NCBI GenBank assembly: GCA_964057225.1
Contig: OZ059894.1
Span: 24,582,476 to 24,646,475 of the forward strand
From: Auanema rhodensis
Taxonomy: Eukaryota; Nematoda; Chromadorea; Rhabditida; Rhabditidae
Direction: 5' to 3'
Length of the DNA: 64,000 nt
The position numbers were made by a program, and so were the translations under genes. Below, piece by piece: positions 25,854 to 41,000 of this stretch. Below the pieces are notes generated by a model, which ran no database searches, was not told the DNA's origin, and saw nothing but the letters and a program-made list of their open reading frames with translations. Every line of letters starts with the position of its first letter. Within the stretch, counting starts at the first letter, position 1.

Positions 25854-28800
25854 ATTAAATGTACACGTGATGTGCACTTGGTATGTAACTCGCTTCACGT
25901 GAAAGATAAAGAGATGCGGTTTTCAAAATTAGATTCCCCATGTCCATATTAGTCTAAAAACAAATTTTTATTGATATTGGTGCATGGTAACCATGACTTT
26001 GAAATTTACGTGAACTTTAATTAATGCTAATTAAATGTACACGTGATGTGCACTTGGTATGTAACTCGCTTCACTTGAAAGATAAAGAGATGCGGTTTTC
26101 AAAATTAGATTCCCCATGTCCATATTAGTCTAAAAACAAATTTTTATTGATATTGGTTCATGGTAACCATGACTTTGAAATTTACGTGAACTTTAATTTA
26201 TGCTAATTAAATGTACACGTGATGTGCACTTGGTATGTAACTCGCTTCACGTGAAAGATAAAGAGATGCGGTTTTCAAAATTAGATTCCCCATGTCCATA
26301 TTAGTCTAAAAACAAATTTTTATTGATATTGGTGCATGGTAACCATGACTTTGAAATTTACGTGAACTTTAATTTATGCTAATTAAATGTACACGTGATG
26401 TGCACTTGGTATGTAACTCGCTTCACATGAAAGATAAAGAGATGCGGTTTTCAAAATTAGATTCCCCATGTCCATATTAGTCTAAAAACAAATTTTTATT
26501 GATATTGGTTCATGGTAACCATGACTTTGAAATTTACGTGAACTTTAATTTATGCTAATTAAATGTACACGTGATGTGCACTTGGTATGTAACTCGCTTC
26601 ACGTGAAAGATAAAGAGATGCGGTTTTCAAAATTAGATTCCCCATGTCCATATTAGTCTAAAAACAAATTTTTATTGATATTGGTGCATGGTAACCATGA
26701 CTTTGAAATTTACGTGAACTTTAATTTATGCTAATTAAATGTACACGTGATGTGCCCTTGGTATGTAACTCGCTTCACGTGAAAGATAAAGAGATGCGGT
26801 TTTCAAAATTAGATTCCCCATCTCCATATTAGTCTAAAAACAAATTTTTATTGATATTGGTGCATGGTAACCATGACTTTGAAATTTACGTGAACTTTAA
26901 TTTATGCTAATTAAATGTACACGTGATGTGCACTTGGTATGTAACTCGCTTCACGTGAAAGATAAAGAGATGCGGTTTTCAAAATTAGATTCCCCATGTC
27001 CATATTAGTCTAAAAACAAATTTTTATTGATATTGGTTCATGGTAACCATGACTTTGAAATTTACGTGAACTTTAATTTATGCTAATTAAATGTACACGC
27101 GATGTGCACTTGGTATGTAACTCGCTTCACGTGAAAGATAAAGAGATGCGGTTTTCAAAATTAGATTCCCCATGTCCATATTAGTCTAAAAACAAATTTT
27201 TATTGATATTGGTTCATGGTAACCATGACTTTGAAATTTACGTGAACTTTAATTTATGCTAATTAAATGTACACGTGATGTGCACTTGGTATGTAACTCG
27301 CTTCACGTGAAAGATAAAGAGATGCGGTTTTCAAAATTAGATTCCCCATGTCCATATTAGTCTAAAAACTAATTTTTATTGATATTGGTTTATGGTAACC
27401 ATGACTTTGAAATTTACGTGAACTTTAATTTATGCTAATTAAATGTACACGTGATGTGCACTTGGTATGTAACTCGCTTCACGTGAAAGATAAAGAGATG
27501 CGGTTTTCAAAATTAGATTCCCCATGTCCATATTAGTCTAAAAACAAATTTTTATTGATATTGGTTCATGGTAACCATGACTTTGAAATTTACGTGAACT
27601 TTAATTTATGCTAATTAAATGTACACGTGATGTGCACTTGGTATGTAACTCGCTTCACGTGAAAGATAAAGAGATGCGGTTTTCAAAATTAGATTCCCCA
27701 TGTCCATATTAGTCTAAAAACAAATTTTTATTGATATTGGTTCATGGTAACCATGACTTTGAAATTTACGTGAACTTTAATTTATGCTAATTAAATGTAC
27801 ACGTGATGTGCACTTGGTATGTAACTCGCTTCACTTGAAAGATAAAGAGATGCGGTTTTCAAAATTAGATTCCCCATGTCCATATTAGTCTAAAAACAAA
27901 TTTTTAACGATATTGGTTCATGGTAACCATGACTTTGAAATTTACGTGAACTTTAATTTATGCTAATTAAATGTACACGTGATGTGCACTTGGTATGTAA
28001 CTCGCTTCACGTGAAAGATAAAGAGATGCGGTTTTCAAAATTAGATTCCCCATGTCCATATTAGTCTAAAAACAAATTTTTACTGATATTGGTGCATGGT
28101 AACCATGACTTTGAAATTTACGTGAACTTTAATTTATGCTAATTAAATGTACACGTGATGTGCTCTTGGTATGTAACTCGCTTCACGTGAAAGATAAAGA
28201 GATGCGGTTTTCAAAATTAGATTCCCCATGTCCATATTAGTCTAAAAACAAATTTTTATTGATGTTGGTTCATGGTAACCATGACTTTGAAATTTACGTG
28301 AACTTTAATTTATGCTAATTAAATGTACACGTGATGTGCACTTGGTATGTAACTCGCTTCACGTGAAAGATAAAGAGATGCGGTTTTCAAAATTAGATTC
28401 CCCATGTCCATATTAGTCTAAAAACAAATTTTTATTGATATTGGTTCTCGGTAACCATGACTTTGAAATTTACGTGAACTTTAATTTATGCTAATTAAAT
28501 GTACACGTGATGTGCACTTGGTATGTAACTCGCTTCACGTGAAAGATAAAGAGATGCAGTTTTCAAAATTAGATTCCCCATCTCCATATTAGTCTAAAAA
28601 CAAATTTTTATTGATATTGGTGCATGGTAACCATGACTTTGAAATTTACGTGAACTTTAATTTATGCTAATTAAATGTACACGTGATGTGCACTTGGTAT
28701 GTAACTCGCTTCACGTGAAAGATAAAGAGATGCGGTTTTCAAAATTAGATTCCCCATGTCCATATTAGTCTAAAAACAAATTTTTAACGATATTGGTTCA

Positions 28801-29725
28801 TGGTAACCATGACTTTGAAATTTACGTGAACTTTAATTTATGCTAATTAAATGTACACGTGATGTGCACTTGGTATGTAACTCGCTTCACGTGAAAGATA
28901 AAGAGATGCGGTTTTCAAAATTAGATTCCCCATGTCCATATTAGTCTAAAAACAAATTTTTATTGATATTGGTGCATGGTAACCATGACTTTGAAATTTA
29001 CGTGAACTTTAATTTATGCTAATTAAATGTACACGTGATGTGCCCTTGGTATGTAACTCGCTTCACGTGAAAGATAAAGAGATGCGGTTTTCAAAATGAG
29101 ATTCCTCATGTCCATATTAGTCTAAAAACAAATTTTTAGTGATATTGGTGCATGGTAACCATGACTTTGAAATTTACGTGAACTTTAATTTATGCTAATT
29201 AAATGTACACGTGATGTGCACTTGGTATGTAACTCGCTTCACGTGAAAGATAAAGAGATGCGGTTTTCAAAATTAGATTCCCCATGTCCATATTAGTCTA
29301 AAAACAAATTTTTATTGATATTGGTGCATGGTAACCATGACTTTGAAATTTACGTGAACTTTAATTTATGCTAATTAAATGTACACAAGATGTGCACTTG
29401 GTATGTAACTCGCTTCACGTGAAAGATAAAGAGATGCGGTTTTCAAAATTAGATTCCCCATGTCCATATTAGTCTAAAAACAAATTTTTATTGATATTGG
29501 TGCATGGTAACCATGACTTTGAAATTTACGTGAACTTTAATTTATGCTAATTAAATGTACACGTGATGTGCACTTGGTATGTAACTCGCTTCACGTGAAA
29601 GATAAAGAGATGCGGTTTTCAAAATTAGATTCCCCATGTCCATATTAGTCTAAAAACAAATTTTTATTGATGTTGGTTCATGGTAACCATGACTTTGAAA
29701 TTTACGTGAACTTTAATTTATGCTA
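25854..29725 (+). repeat. 22-monomer HOR, copy 1 (3872 bp)
   Basis: This segment matches 29726-33597 at a spacing of 3872 bp. Shared markers in order are TTAATTAATGC (26019), TGCCCTTGG (26753), CCATCTCC (26819), CACGCGATG (27096), AACTAATTTTTA (27368), TTTTTAACGAT (27902), TTTTTACTGAT (28078), TGCTCTTGG (28161), GGTTCTCGG (28443), GATGCAGT (28554), AAAATGAGATTCCTC (29086) and CACAAGATG (29385). The copies differ just before 25854, so the boundary is well defined on that side. Identity extends 128 bp past 29725. Confidence 0.92.
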
Positions 29726-32700
29726 ATTAAATGTACACGTGATGTGCACTTGGTATGTAACTCGCTTCACGTGAAAGATAAAGAGATGCGGTTTTCAAAA
29801 TTAGATTCCCCATGTCCATATTAGTCTAAAAACAAATTTTTATTGATATTGGTGCATGGTAACCATGACTTTGAAATTTACGTGAACTTTAATTAATGCT
29901 AATTAAATGTACACGTGATGTGCACTTGGTATGTAACTCGCTTCACTTGAAAGATAAAGAGATGCGGTTTTCAAAATTAGATTCCCCATGTCCATATTAG
30001 TCTAAAAACAAATTTTTATTGATATTGGTTCATGGTAACCATGACTTTGAAATTTACGTGAACTTTAATTTATGCTAATTAAATGTACACGTGATGTGCA
30101 CTTGGTATGTAACTCGCTTCACGTGAAAGATAAAGAGATGCGGTTTTCAAAATTAGATTCCCCATGTCCATATTAGTCTAAAAACAAATTTTTATTGATA
30201 TTGGTGCATGGTAACCATGACTTTGAAATTTACGTGAACTTTAATTTATGCTAATTAAATGTACACGTGATGTGCACTTGGTATGTAACTCGCTTCACAT
30301 GAAAGATAAAGAGATGCGGTTTTCAAAATTAGATTCCCCATGTCCATATTAGTCTAAAAACAAATTTTTATTGATATTGGTTCATGGTAACCATGACTTT
30401 GAAATTTACGTGAACTTTAATTTATGCTAATTAAATGTACACGTGATGTGCACTTGGTATGTAACTCGCTTCACGTGAAAGATAAAGAGATGCGGTTTTC
30501 AAAATTAGATTCCCCATGTCCATATTAGTCTAAAAACAAATTTTTATTGATATTGGTGCATGGTAACCATGACTTTGAAATTTACGTGAACTTTAATTTA
30601 TGCTAATTAAATGTACACGTGATGTGCCCTTGGTATGTAACTCGCTTCACGTGAAAGATAAAGAGATGCGGTTTTCAAAATTAGATTCCCCATCTCCATA
30701 TTAGTCTAAAAACAAATTTTTATTGATATTGGTGCATGGTAACCATGACTTTGAAATTTACGTGAACTTTAATTTATGCTAATTAAATGTACACGTGATG
30801 TGCACTTGGTATGTAACTCGCTTCACGTGAAAGATAAAGAGATGCGGTTTTCAAAATTAGATTCCCCATGTCCATATTAGTCTAAAAACAAATTTTTATT
30901 GATATTGGTTCATGGTAACCATGACTTTGAAATTTACGTGAACTTTAATTTATGCTAATTAAATGTACACGCGATGTGCACTTGGTATGTAACTCGCTTC
31001 ACGTGAAAGATAAAGAGATGCGGTTTTCAAAATTAGATTCCCCATGTCCATATTAGTCTAAAAACAAATTTTTATTGATATTGGTTCATGGTAACCATGA
31101 CTTTGAAATTTACGTGAACTTTAATTTATGCTAATTAAATGTACACGTGATGTGCACTTGGTATGTAACTCGCTTCACGTGAAAGATAAAGAGATGCGGT
31201 TTTCAAAATTAGATTCCCCATGTCCATATTAGTCTAAAAACTAATTTTTATTGATATTGGTTTATGGTAACCATGACTTTGAAATTTACGTGAACTTTAA
31301 TTTATGCTAATTAAATGTACACGTGATGTGCACTTGGTATGTAACTCGCTTCACGTGAAAGATAAAGAGATGCGGTTTTCAAAATTAGATTCCCCATGTC
31401 CATATTAGTCTAAAAACAAATTTTTATTGATATTGGTTCATGGTAACCATGACTTTGAAATTTACGTGAACTTTAATTTATGCTAATTAAATGTACACGT
31501 GATGTGCACTTGGTATGTAACTCGCTTCACGTGAAAGATAAAGAGATGCGGTTTTCAAAATTAGATTCCCCATGTCCATATTAGTCTAAAAACAAATTTT
31601 TATTGATATTGGTTCATGGTAACCATGACTTTGAAATTTACGTGAACTTTAATTTATGCTAATTAAATGTACACGTGATGTGCACTTGGTATGTAACTCG
31701 CTTCACTTGAAAGATAAAGAGATGCGGTTTTCAAAATTAGATTCCCCATGTCCATATTAGTCTAAAAACAAATTTTTAACGATATTGGTTCATGGTAACC
31801 ATGACTTTGAAATTTACGTGAACTTTAATTTATGCTAATTAAATGTACACGTGATGTGCACTTGGTATGTAACTCGCTTCACGTGAAAGATAAAGAGATG
31901 CGGTTTTCAAAATTAGATTCCCCATGTCCATATTAGTCTAAAAACAAATTTTTACTGATATTGGTGCATGGTAACCATGACTTTGAAATTTACGTGAACT
32001 TTAATTTATGCTAATTAAATGTACACGTGATGTGCTCTTGGTATGTAACTCGCTTCACGTGAAAGATAAAGAGATGCGGTTTTCAAAATTAGATTCCCCA
32101 TGTCCATATTAGTCTAAAAACAAATTTTTATTGATGTTGGTTCATGGTAACCATGACTTTGAAATTTACGTGAACTTTAATTTATGCTAATTAAATGTAC
32201 ACGTGATGTGCACTTGGTATGTAACTCGCTTCACGTGAAAGATAAAGAGATGCGGTTTTCAAAATTAGATTCCCCATGTCCATATTAGTCTAAAAACAAA
32301 TTTTTATTGATATTGGTTCTCGGTAACCATGACTTTGAAATTTACGTGAACTTTAATTTATGCTAATTAAATGTACACGTGATGTGCACTTGGTATGTAA
32401 CTCGCTTCACGTGAAAGATAAAGAGATGCAGTTTTCAAAATTAGATTCCCCATCTCCATATTAGTCTAAAAACAAATTTTTATTGATATTGGTGCATGGT
32501 AACCATGACTTTGAAATTTACGTGAACTTTAATTTATGCTAATTAAATGTACACGTGATGTGCACTTGGTATGTAACTCGCTTCACGTGAAAGATAAAGA
32601 GATGCGGTTTTCAAAATTAGATTCCCCATGTCCATATTAGTCTAAAAACAAATTTTTAACGATATTGGTTCATGGTAACCATGACTTTGAAATTTACGTG

Positions 32701-33597
32701 AACTTTAATTTATGCTAATTAAATGTACACGTGATGTGCACTTGGTATGTAACTCGCTTCACGTGAAAGATAAAGAGATGCGGTTTTCAAAATTAGATTC
32801 CCCATGTCCATATTAGTCTAAAAACAAATTTTTATTGATATTGGTGCATGGTAACCATGACTTTGAAATTTACGTGAACTTTAATTTATGCTAATTAAAT
32901 GTACACGTGATGTGCCCTTGGTATGTAACTCGCTTCACGTGAAAGATAAAGAGATGCGGTTTTCAAAATGAGATTCCTCATGTCCATATTAGTCTAAAAA
33001 CAAATTTTTAGTGATATTGGTGCATGGTAACCATGACTTTGAAATTTACGTGAACTTTAATTTATGCTAATTAAATGTACACGTGATGTGCACTTGGTAT
33101 GTAACTCGCTTCACGTGAAAGATAAAGAGATGCGGTTTTCAAAATTAGATTCCCCATGTCCATATTAGTCTAAAAACAAATTTTTATTGATATTGGTGCA
33201 TGGTAACCATGACTTTGAAATTTACGTGAACTTTAATTTATGCTAATTAAATGTACACAAGATGTGCACTTGGTATGTAACTCGCTTCACGTGAAAGATA
33301 AAGAGATGCGGTTTTCAAAATTAGATTCCCCATGTCCATATTAGTCTAAAAACAAATTTTTATTGATATTGGTGCATGGTAACCATGACTTTGAAATTTA
33401 CGTGAACTTTAATTTATGCTAATTAAATGTACACGTGATGTGCACTTGGTATGTAACTCGCTTCACGTGAAAGATAAAGAGATGCGGTTTTCAAAATTAG
33501 ATTCCCCATGTCCATATTAGTCTAAAAACAAATTTTTATTGATGTTGGTTCATGGTAACCATGACTTTGAAATTTACGTGAACTTTAATTTATGCTA
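29726..33597 (+). repeat. 22-monomer HOR, copy 2 (3872 bp)
   Basis: Every marker of copy 1 is found 3872 bp later, for example TGCCCTTGG at 30625, TGCTCTTGG at 32033, GGTTCTCGG at 32315 and CACAAGATG near 33257. Identity persists to about 33725. From there the sequence instead continues with GGTTCTCGG and GATGCAGT, a repeat of the part 8 monomers (1408 bp) upstream, and then with material resembling 30.9-31.6 kb (18 monomers upstream). This chain of switches records successive exchanges within the HOR. Confidence 0.92.
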
Positions 33598-33902
33598 ATT
33601 AAATGTACACGTGATGTGCACTTGGTATGTAACTCGCTTCACGTGAAAGATAAAGAGATGCGGTTTTCAAAATTAGATTCCCCATGTCCATATTAGTCTA
33701 AAAACAAATTTTTATTGATATTGGTTCTCGGTAACCATGACTTTGAAATTTACGTGAACTTTAATTTATGCTAATTAAATGTACACGTGATGTGCACTTG
33801 GTATGTAACTCGCTTCACGTGAAAGATAAAGAGATGCAGTTTTCAAAATTAGATTCCCCATCTCCATATTAGTCTAAAAACAAATTTTTATTGATATTGG
33901 TG

Positions 33903-35825
33903 CATGGTAACCATGACTTTGAAATTTACGTGAACTTTAATTTATGCTAATTAAATGTACACGTGATGTGCACTTGGTATGTAACTCGCTTCACGTGAAA
34001 GATAAAGAGATGCGGTTTTCAAAATTAGATTCCCCATGTCCATATTAGTCTAAAAACAAATTTTTATTGATATTGGTTCATGGTAACCATGACTTTGAAA
34101 TTTACGTGAACTTTAATTTATGCTAATTAAATGTACACGCGATGTGCACTTGGTATGTAACTCGCTTCACGTGAAAGATAAAGAGATGCGGTTTTCAAAA
34201 TTAGATTCCCCATGTCCATATTAGTCTAAAAACAAATTTTTATTGATATTGGTTCATGGTAACCATGACTTTGAAATTTACGTGAACTTTAATTTATGCT
34301 AATTAAATGTACACGTGATGTGCACTTGGTATGTAACTCGCTTCACGTGAAAGATAAAGAGATGCGGTTTTCAAAATTAGATTCCCCATGTCCATATTAG
34401 TCTAAAAACTAATTTTTATTGATATTGGTTTATGGTAACCATGACTTTGAAATTTACGTGAACTTTAATTTATGCTAATTAAATGTACACGTGATGTGCA
34501 CTTGGTATGTAACTCGCTTCACGTGAAAGATAAAGAGATGCGGTTTTCAAAATTAGATTCCCCATGTCCATATTAGTCTAAAAACAAATTTTTATTGATA
34601 TTGGTTCATGGTAACCATGACTTTGAAATTTACGTGAACTTTAATTTATGCTAATTAAATGTACACGTGATGTGCACTTGGTATGTAACTCGCTTCACGT
34701 GAAAGATAAAGAGATGCGGTTTTCAAAATTAGATTTCCCATGTCCATATTAGTCTAAAAACAAATTTTTATTGATATTGGTTCATGGTAACCATGACTTT
34801 GAAATTTACGTGAACTTTAATTTATGCTAATTAAATGTACACGTGATGTGCACTTGGTATGTAACTCGCTTCACGTGAAAGATAAAGAGATGCGGTTTTC
34901 AAAATTAGATTCCCCATGTCCATATTAGTCTAAAAACAAATTTTTATTGATATTGGTTCATGGTAACCATGACTTTGAAATTTACGTGAACTTTAATTTA
35001 TGCTAATTAAATGTACACGCGATGTGCACTTGGTATGTAACTCGCTTCACGTGAAAGATAAAGAGATGCGGTTTTCAAAATTAGATTCCCCATGTCCATA
35101 TTAGTCTAAAAACAAATTTTTATTGATATTGGTTCATGGTAACCATGACTTTGAAATTTACGTGAACTTTAATTTATGCTAATTAAATGTACACGTGATG
35201 TGCACTTGGTATGTAACTCGCTTCACGTGAAAGATAAAGAGATGCGGTTTTCAAAATTAGATTCCCCATGTCCATATTAGTCTAAAAACTAATTTTTATT
35301 GATATTGGTTTATGGTAACCATGACTTTGAAATTTACGTGAACTTTAATTTATGCTAATTAAATGTACACGTGATGTGCACTTGGTATGTAACTCGCTTC
35401 ACGTGAAAGATAAAGAGATGCGGTTTTCAAAATTAGATTCCCCATGTCCATATTAGTCTAAAAACAAATTTTTATTGATATTGGTTCATGGTAACCATGA
35501 CTTTGAAATTTACGTGAACTTTAATTTATGCTAATTAAATGTACACGTGATGTGCACTTGGTATGTAACTCGCTTCACGTGAAAGATAAAGAGATGCGGT
35601 TTTCAAAATTAGATTTCCCATGTCCATATTAGTCTAAAAACAAATTTTTATTGATATTGGTTCATGGTAACCATGACTTTGAAATTTACGTGAACTTTAA
35701 TTTATGCTAATTAAATGTACACGTGATGTGCACTTGGTATGTAACTCGCTTCACGTGAAAGATAAAGAGATGCGGTTTTCAAAATTAGATTCCCCATGTC
35801 CATATTAGTCTAAAAACAAATTTTT
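33903..35825 (+). repeat. Pentamer HOR (880 bp), two copies
   Basis: Positions 33903-34945 match 34783-35825 at 880 bp spacing. Markers are CACGCGATG (about 34137 and 35017), AACTAATTTTTA with TTTATGG (about 34408 and 35288) and AGATTTCCC (34731 and 35611). The first two markers derive from the 22-mer; AGATTTCCC is new to this unit. Identity ends at 35826-35827, where the second copy reads TTTACTGA. Confidence 0.88.
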
Positions 35826-38042
35826 ACTGATATTGGTGCATGGTAACCATGACTTTGAAATTTACGTGAACTTTAATTTATGCTAATTAAATGTACACGT
35901 GATGTGCACTTGGTATGTAACTCGCTTCACGTGAAAGATAAAGAGATGCGGTTTTCAAAATTAGATTCCCCATGTCCATATTAGTCTAAAAACAAATTTT
36001 TATTGATATTGGTTCATGGTAACCATGACTTTGAAATTTACGTGCACTTTAATTTATGCTAATTAAATGTACACGTGATGTGCACTTGGTATGTAACTCG
36101 CTTCACGTGAAAGATAAAGAGATGCGGTTTTCAAAATTAGATTCCCCATGTCCATATTAGTCTAAAAACAAATTTTTATTGATATTGGTTTATGGTAACC
36201 ATGACTTTGAAATTTACGTGAACTTTAATTTATGCTAATTAAATGTACACGTGATGTGCACTTGGTATGTAACTCGCTTCACTTGAAAGATAAAGAGATG
36301 CGGTTTTCAAAATTAGATTCCCCATGTCCATATTAGTCTAAAAACAAATTTTTACTGATATTGGTGCATGGTAACCATGACTTTGAAATTTACGTGAACT
36401 TTAATTTATGCTAATTAAATGTACACGTGATGTGCACTTGGTATGTAACTCGCTTCACGTGAAAGATAAAGAGATGCGGTTTTCAAAATTAGATTCCCCA
36501 TGTCCATATTAGTCTAAAAACAAATTTTTATTGATATTGGTTCATGGTAACCATGACTTTGAAATTTACGTGCACTTTAATTTATGCTAATTAAATGTAC
36601 ACGTGATGTGCACTTGGTATGTAACTCGCTTCACGTGAAAGATAAAGAGATGCGGTTTTCAAAATTAGATTCCCCATGTCCATATTAGTCTAAAAACAAA
36701 TTTTTATTGATATTGGTTTATGGTAACCATGACTTTGAAATTTACGTGAACTTTAATTTATGCTAATTAAATGTACACGTGATGTGCACTTGGTATGTAA
36801 CTCGCTTCACTTGAAAGATAAAGAGATGCGGTTTTCAAAATTAGATTCCCCATGTCCATATTAGTCTAAAAACAAATTTTTAACGATATTGGTTCATGGT
36901 AACCATGACTTTGAAATTTACGTGAACTTTAATTTATGCTAATTAAATGTACACGTGATGTGCACTTGGTATGTAACTCGCTTCACGTGAAAGATAAAGA
37001 GATGCGGTTTTCAAAATTAGATTCCCCATGTCCATATTAGTCTAAAAACAAATTTTTACTGATATTGGTGCATGGTAACCATGACTTTGAAATTTACGTG
37101 AACTTTAATTTATGCTAATTAAATGTACACGTGATGTGCACTTGGTATGTAACTCGCTTCACGTGAAAGATAAAGAGATGCGGTTTTCAAAATTAGATTC
37201 CCCATGTCCATATTAGTCTAAAAACAAATTTTTATTGATATTGGTTCATGGTAACCATGACTTTGAAATTTACGTGCACTTTAATTTATGCTAATTAAAT
37301 GTACACGTGATGTGCACTTGGTATGTAACTCGCTTCACGTGAAAGATAAAGAGATGCGGTTTTCAAAATTAGATTCCCCATGTCCATATTAGTCTAAAAA
37401 CAAATTTTTATTGATATTGGTTTATGGTAACCATGACTTTGAAATTTACGTGAACTTTAATTTATGCTAATTAAATGTACACGTGATGTGCACTTGGTAT
37501 GTAACTCGCTTCACTTGAAAGATAAAGAGATGCGGTTTTCAAAATTAGATTCCCCATGTCCATATTAGTCTAAAAACAAATTTTTACTGATATTGGTGCA
37601 TGGTAACCATGACTTTGAAATTTACGTGAACTTTAATTTATGCTAATTAAATGTACACGTGATGTGCACTTGGTATGTAACTCGCTTCACGTGAAAGATA
37701 AAGAGATGCGGTTTTCAAAATTAGATTCCCCATGTCCATATTAGTCTAAAAACAAATTTTTATTGATATTGGTTCATGGTAACCATGACTTTGAAATTTA
37801 CGTGCACTTTAATTTATGCTAATTAAATGTACACGTGATGTGCACTTGGTATGTAACTCGCTTCACGTGAAAGATAAAGAGATGCGGTTTTCAAAATTAG
37901 ATTCCCCATGTCCATATTAGTCTAAAAACAAATTTTTATTGATATTGGTTTATGGTAACCATGACTTTGAAATTTACGTGAACTTTAATTTATGCTAATT
38001 AAATGTACACGTGATGTGCACTTGGTATGTAACTCGCTTCAC
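35642..38042 (+). repeat. 7-monomer HOR made of 3+4 (1232 bp)
   Basis: Positions 35642-36810 match 36874-38042 at 1232 bp. TTTTTACTGAT occurs at 35821, 36349, 37053 and 37581 and ACGTGCACTTT at 36040, 36568, 37272 and 37800, giving gaps of 3, 4 and 3 monomers. The extra monomer in the 4-unit is the TTTTTAACGAT form (near 36870). The ACTGAT - GTGCAC - TTTATGG/CACTTG trimer is thus the core, expanded once with one inserted monomer and then duplicated. Confidence 0.88.
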
Positions 38043-41000
38043 GTGAAAGATAAAGAGATGCGGTTTTCAAAATTAGATTCCCCATGTCCATATTAGTCTA
38101 AAAACAAATTTTTATTGATATTGGTGCATGGTAACCATGACTTTGAAATTTACGTGAACTTTAATTTATGCTAATTAAATGTACACGTGATGTGCACTTG
38201 GTATGTAACTCGCTTCACTTGAAAGATAAAGAGATGCGGTTTTCAAAATTAGATTCCCCATGTCCATATTAGTCTAAAAACAAATTTTTATTGATATTGG
38301 TTCATGGTAACCATGACTTTGAAATTTACGTGAACTTTAATTTATTCTTATTAAATGTACACGTGATGTGCACTTGGTATGTAACTCGCTTCACGTGAAA
38401 GATAAAGAGATGCGGTTTTCAAAATTAGATTCCCCATGTCCATATTAGTCTAAAAACAAATTTTTATTGATATTGGTGCATGGTAACCATGACTTTGAAA
38501 TTTACGTGAACTTTAATTAATGCTAATTAAATGTACACGTGATGTGCACTTGGTATGTAACTCGCTTCACATGAAAGATAAAGAGATGCGGTTTTCAAAA
38601 TTAGATTCCCCATGTCCATTTTAGTCTAAAAACAAATTTTTATTGATATTGGTTCATGGTAACCATGACTTTGAAATTTACGTGAACTTTAATTTATGCT
38701 AATTAAATGTACACGTGATGTGCACTTGGTATGTAACTCGCTTCACGTGAAAGATAAAGAGATGCGGTTTTCAAAATTAGATTCCCCATGTCCATATTAG
38801 TCTAAAAACAAATTTTTATTGATATTGGTTTATGGTAACCATGACTTTGAAATTTACGTGAACTTTAATTTATGCTAATTAAATGTACACGTGATGTGCA
38901 CTTGGTATGTAACTCGCTTCACGTGAAAGATAAAGAGATGCGGTTTTCAAAATTAGATTCCCCATGTCCATATTAGTCTAAAAACAAATTTTTATTGATA
39001 TTGGTGCATGGTAACCATGACTTTGAAATTTACGTGAACTTTAATTTATGCTAATTAAATGTACACGTGATGTGCACTTGGTATGTAACTCGCTTCACTT
39101 GAAAGATAAAGAGATGCGGTTTTCAAAATTAGATTCCCCATGTCCATATTAGTCTAAAAACAAATTTTTATTGATATTGGTTCATGGTAACCATGACTTT
39201 GAAATTTACGTGAACTTTAATTTATGCTAATTAAATGTACACGTGATGTGCACTTGGTATGTAACTCGCTTCACGTGAAAGATAAAGAGATGCGGTTTTC
39301 AAAATTAGATTCCCCATGTCCATATTAGTCTAAAAACAAATTTTTATTGATATTGGTGCATGGTAACCATGACTTTGAAATTTACGTGAACTTTAATTTA
39401 TGCTAATTAAATGTACACGTGATGTGCACTTGGTATGTAACTCGCTTCACGTGAAAGATAAAGAGATGCGGTTTTCAAAATTAGATTCCCCATGTCCATA
39501 TTAGTCTAAAAACACATTTTTATTGATATTGGTGCATGGTAACCATGACTTTGAAATTTACGTGAACTTTAATTTATGCTAATTAAATGTACACGTGATG
39601 TGCACTTGGTATGTAACTCGCTTCACGTGAAAGATAAAGAGATGCGGTTTTCAAAATTAGATTCCCCATGTCCATATTAGTCTAAAAACAAATTTTTATT
39701 GATATTGGTTCATGGTAACCATGACTTTGAAATTTACGTGAACTTTAATTTATGCTAATTAAATGTACACGCGATGTGCACTTGGTATGTAACTCGCTTC
39801 ACGTGAAAGATAAAGAGATGCGGTTTTCAAAATTAGATTCCCCATGTCCATATTAGTCTAAAAACAAATTTTTATTGATATTGGTTCATGGTAACCATGA
39901 CTTTGAAATTTACGTGAACTTTAATTTATGCTAATTAAATGTACACGTGATGTGCACTTGGTATGTAACTCGCTTCACGTGAAAGATAAAGAGATGCGGT
40001 TTTCAAAATTAGATTCCCCATGTCCATATTAGTCTAAAAACTAATTTTTATTGATATTGGTTTATGGTAACCATGACTTTGAAATTTACGTGAACTTTAA
40101 TTTATGCTAATTAAATGTACACGTGATGTGCACTTGGTATGTAACTCGCTTCACGTGAAAGATAAAGAGATGCGGTTTTCAAAATTAGATTCCCCATGTC
40201 CATATTAGTCTAAAAACAAATTTTTATTGATATTGGTGCATGGTAACCATGACTTTGAAATTTACGTGAACTTTAATTTATGCTAATTAAATGTACACGT
40301 GATGTGCACTTGGTATGTAACTCGCTTCACTTGAAAGATAAAGAGATGCGGTTTTCAAAATTAGATTCCCCATGTCCATATTAGTCTAAAAACAAATTTT
40401 TATTGATATTGGTTCATGATAACCATGACTTTGAAATTTACGTGAACTTTAATTTATTCTTATTAAATGTACACGTGATGTGCACTTGGTATGTAACTCG
40501 CTTCACGTGAAAGATAAAGAGATGCGGTTTTCAAAATTAGATTCCCCATGTCCATATTAGTCTAAAAACAAATTTTTATTGATATTGGTGCATGGTAACC
40601 ATGACTTTGAAATTTACGTGAACTTTAATTAATGCTAATTAAATGTACACGTGATGTGCACTTGGTATGTAACTCGCTTCACATGAAAGATAAAGAGATG
40701 CGGTTTTCAAAATTAGATTCCCCATGTCCATTTTAGTCTAAAAACAAATTTTTATTGATATTGGTTCATGGTAACCATGACTTTGAAATTTACGTGAACT
40801 TTAATTTATGCTAATTAAATGTACACGTGATGTGCACTTGGTATGTAACTCGCTTCACGTGAAAGATAAAGAGATGCGGTTTTCAAAATTAGATTCCCCA
40901 TGTCCATATTAGTCTAAAAACAAATTTTTATTGATATTGGTTTATGGTAACCATGACTTTGAAATTTACGTGAACTTTAATTTATGCTAATTAAATGTAC

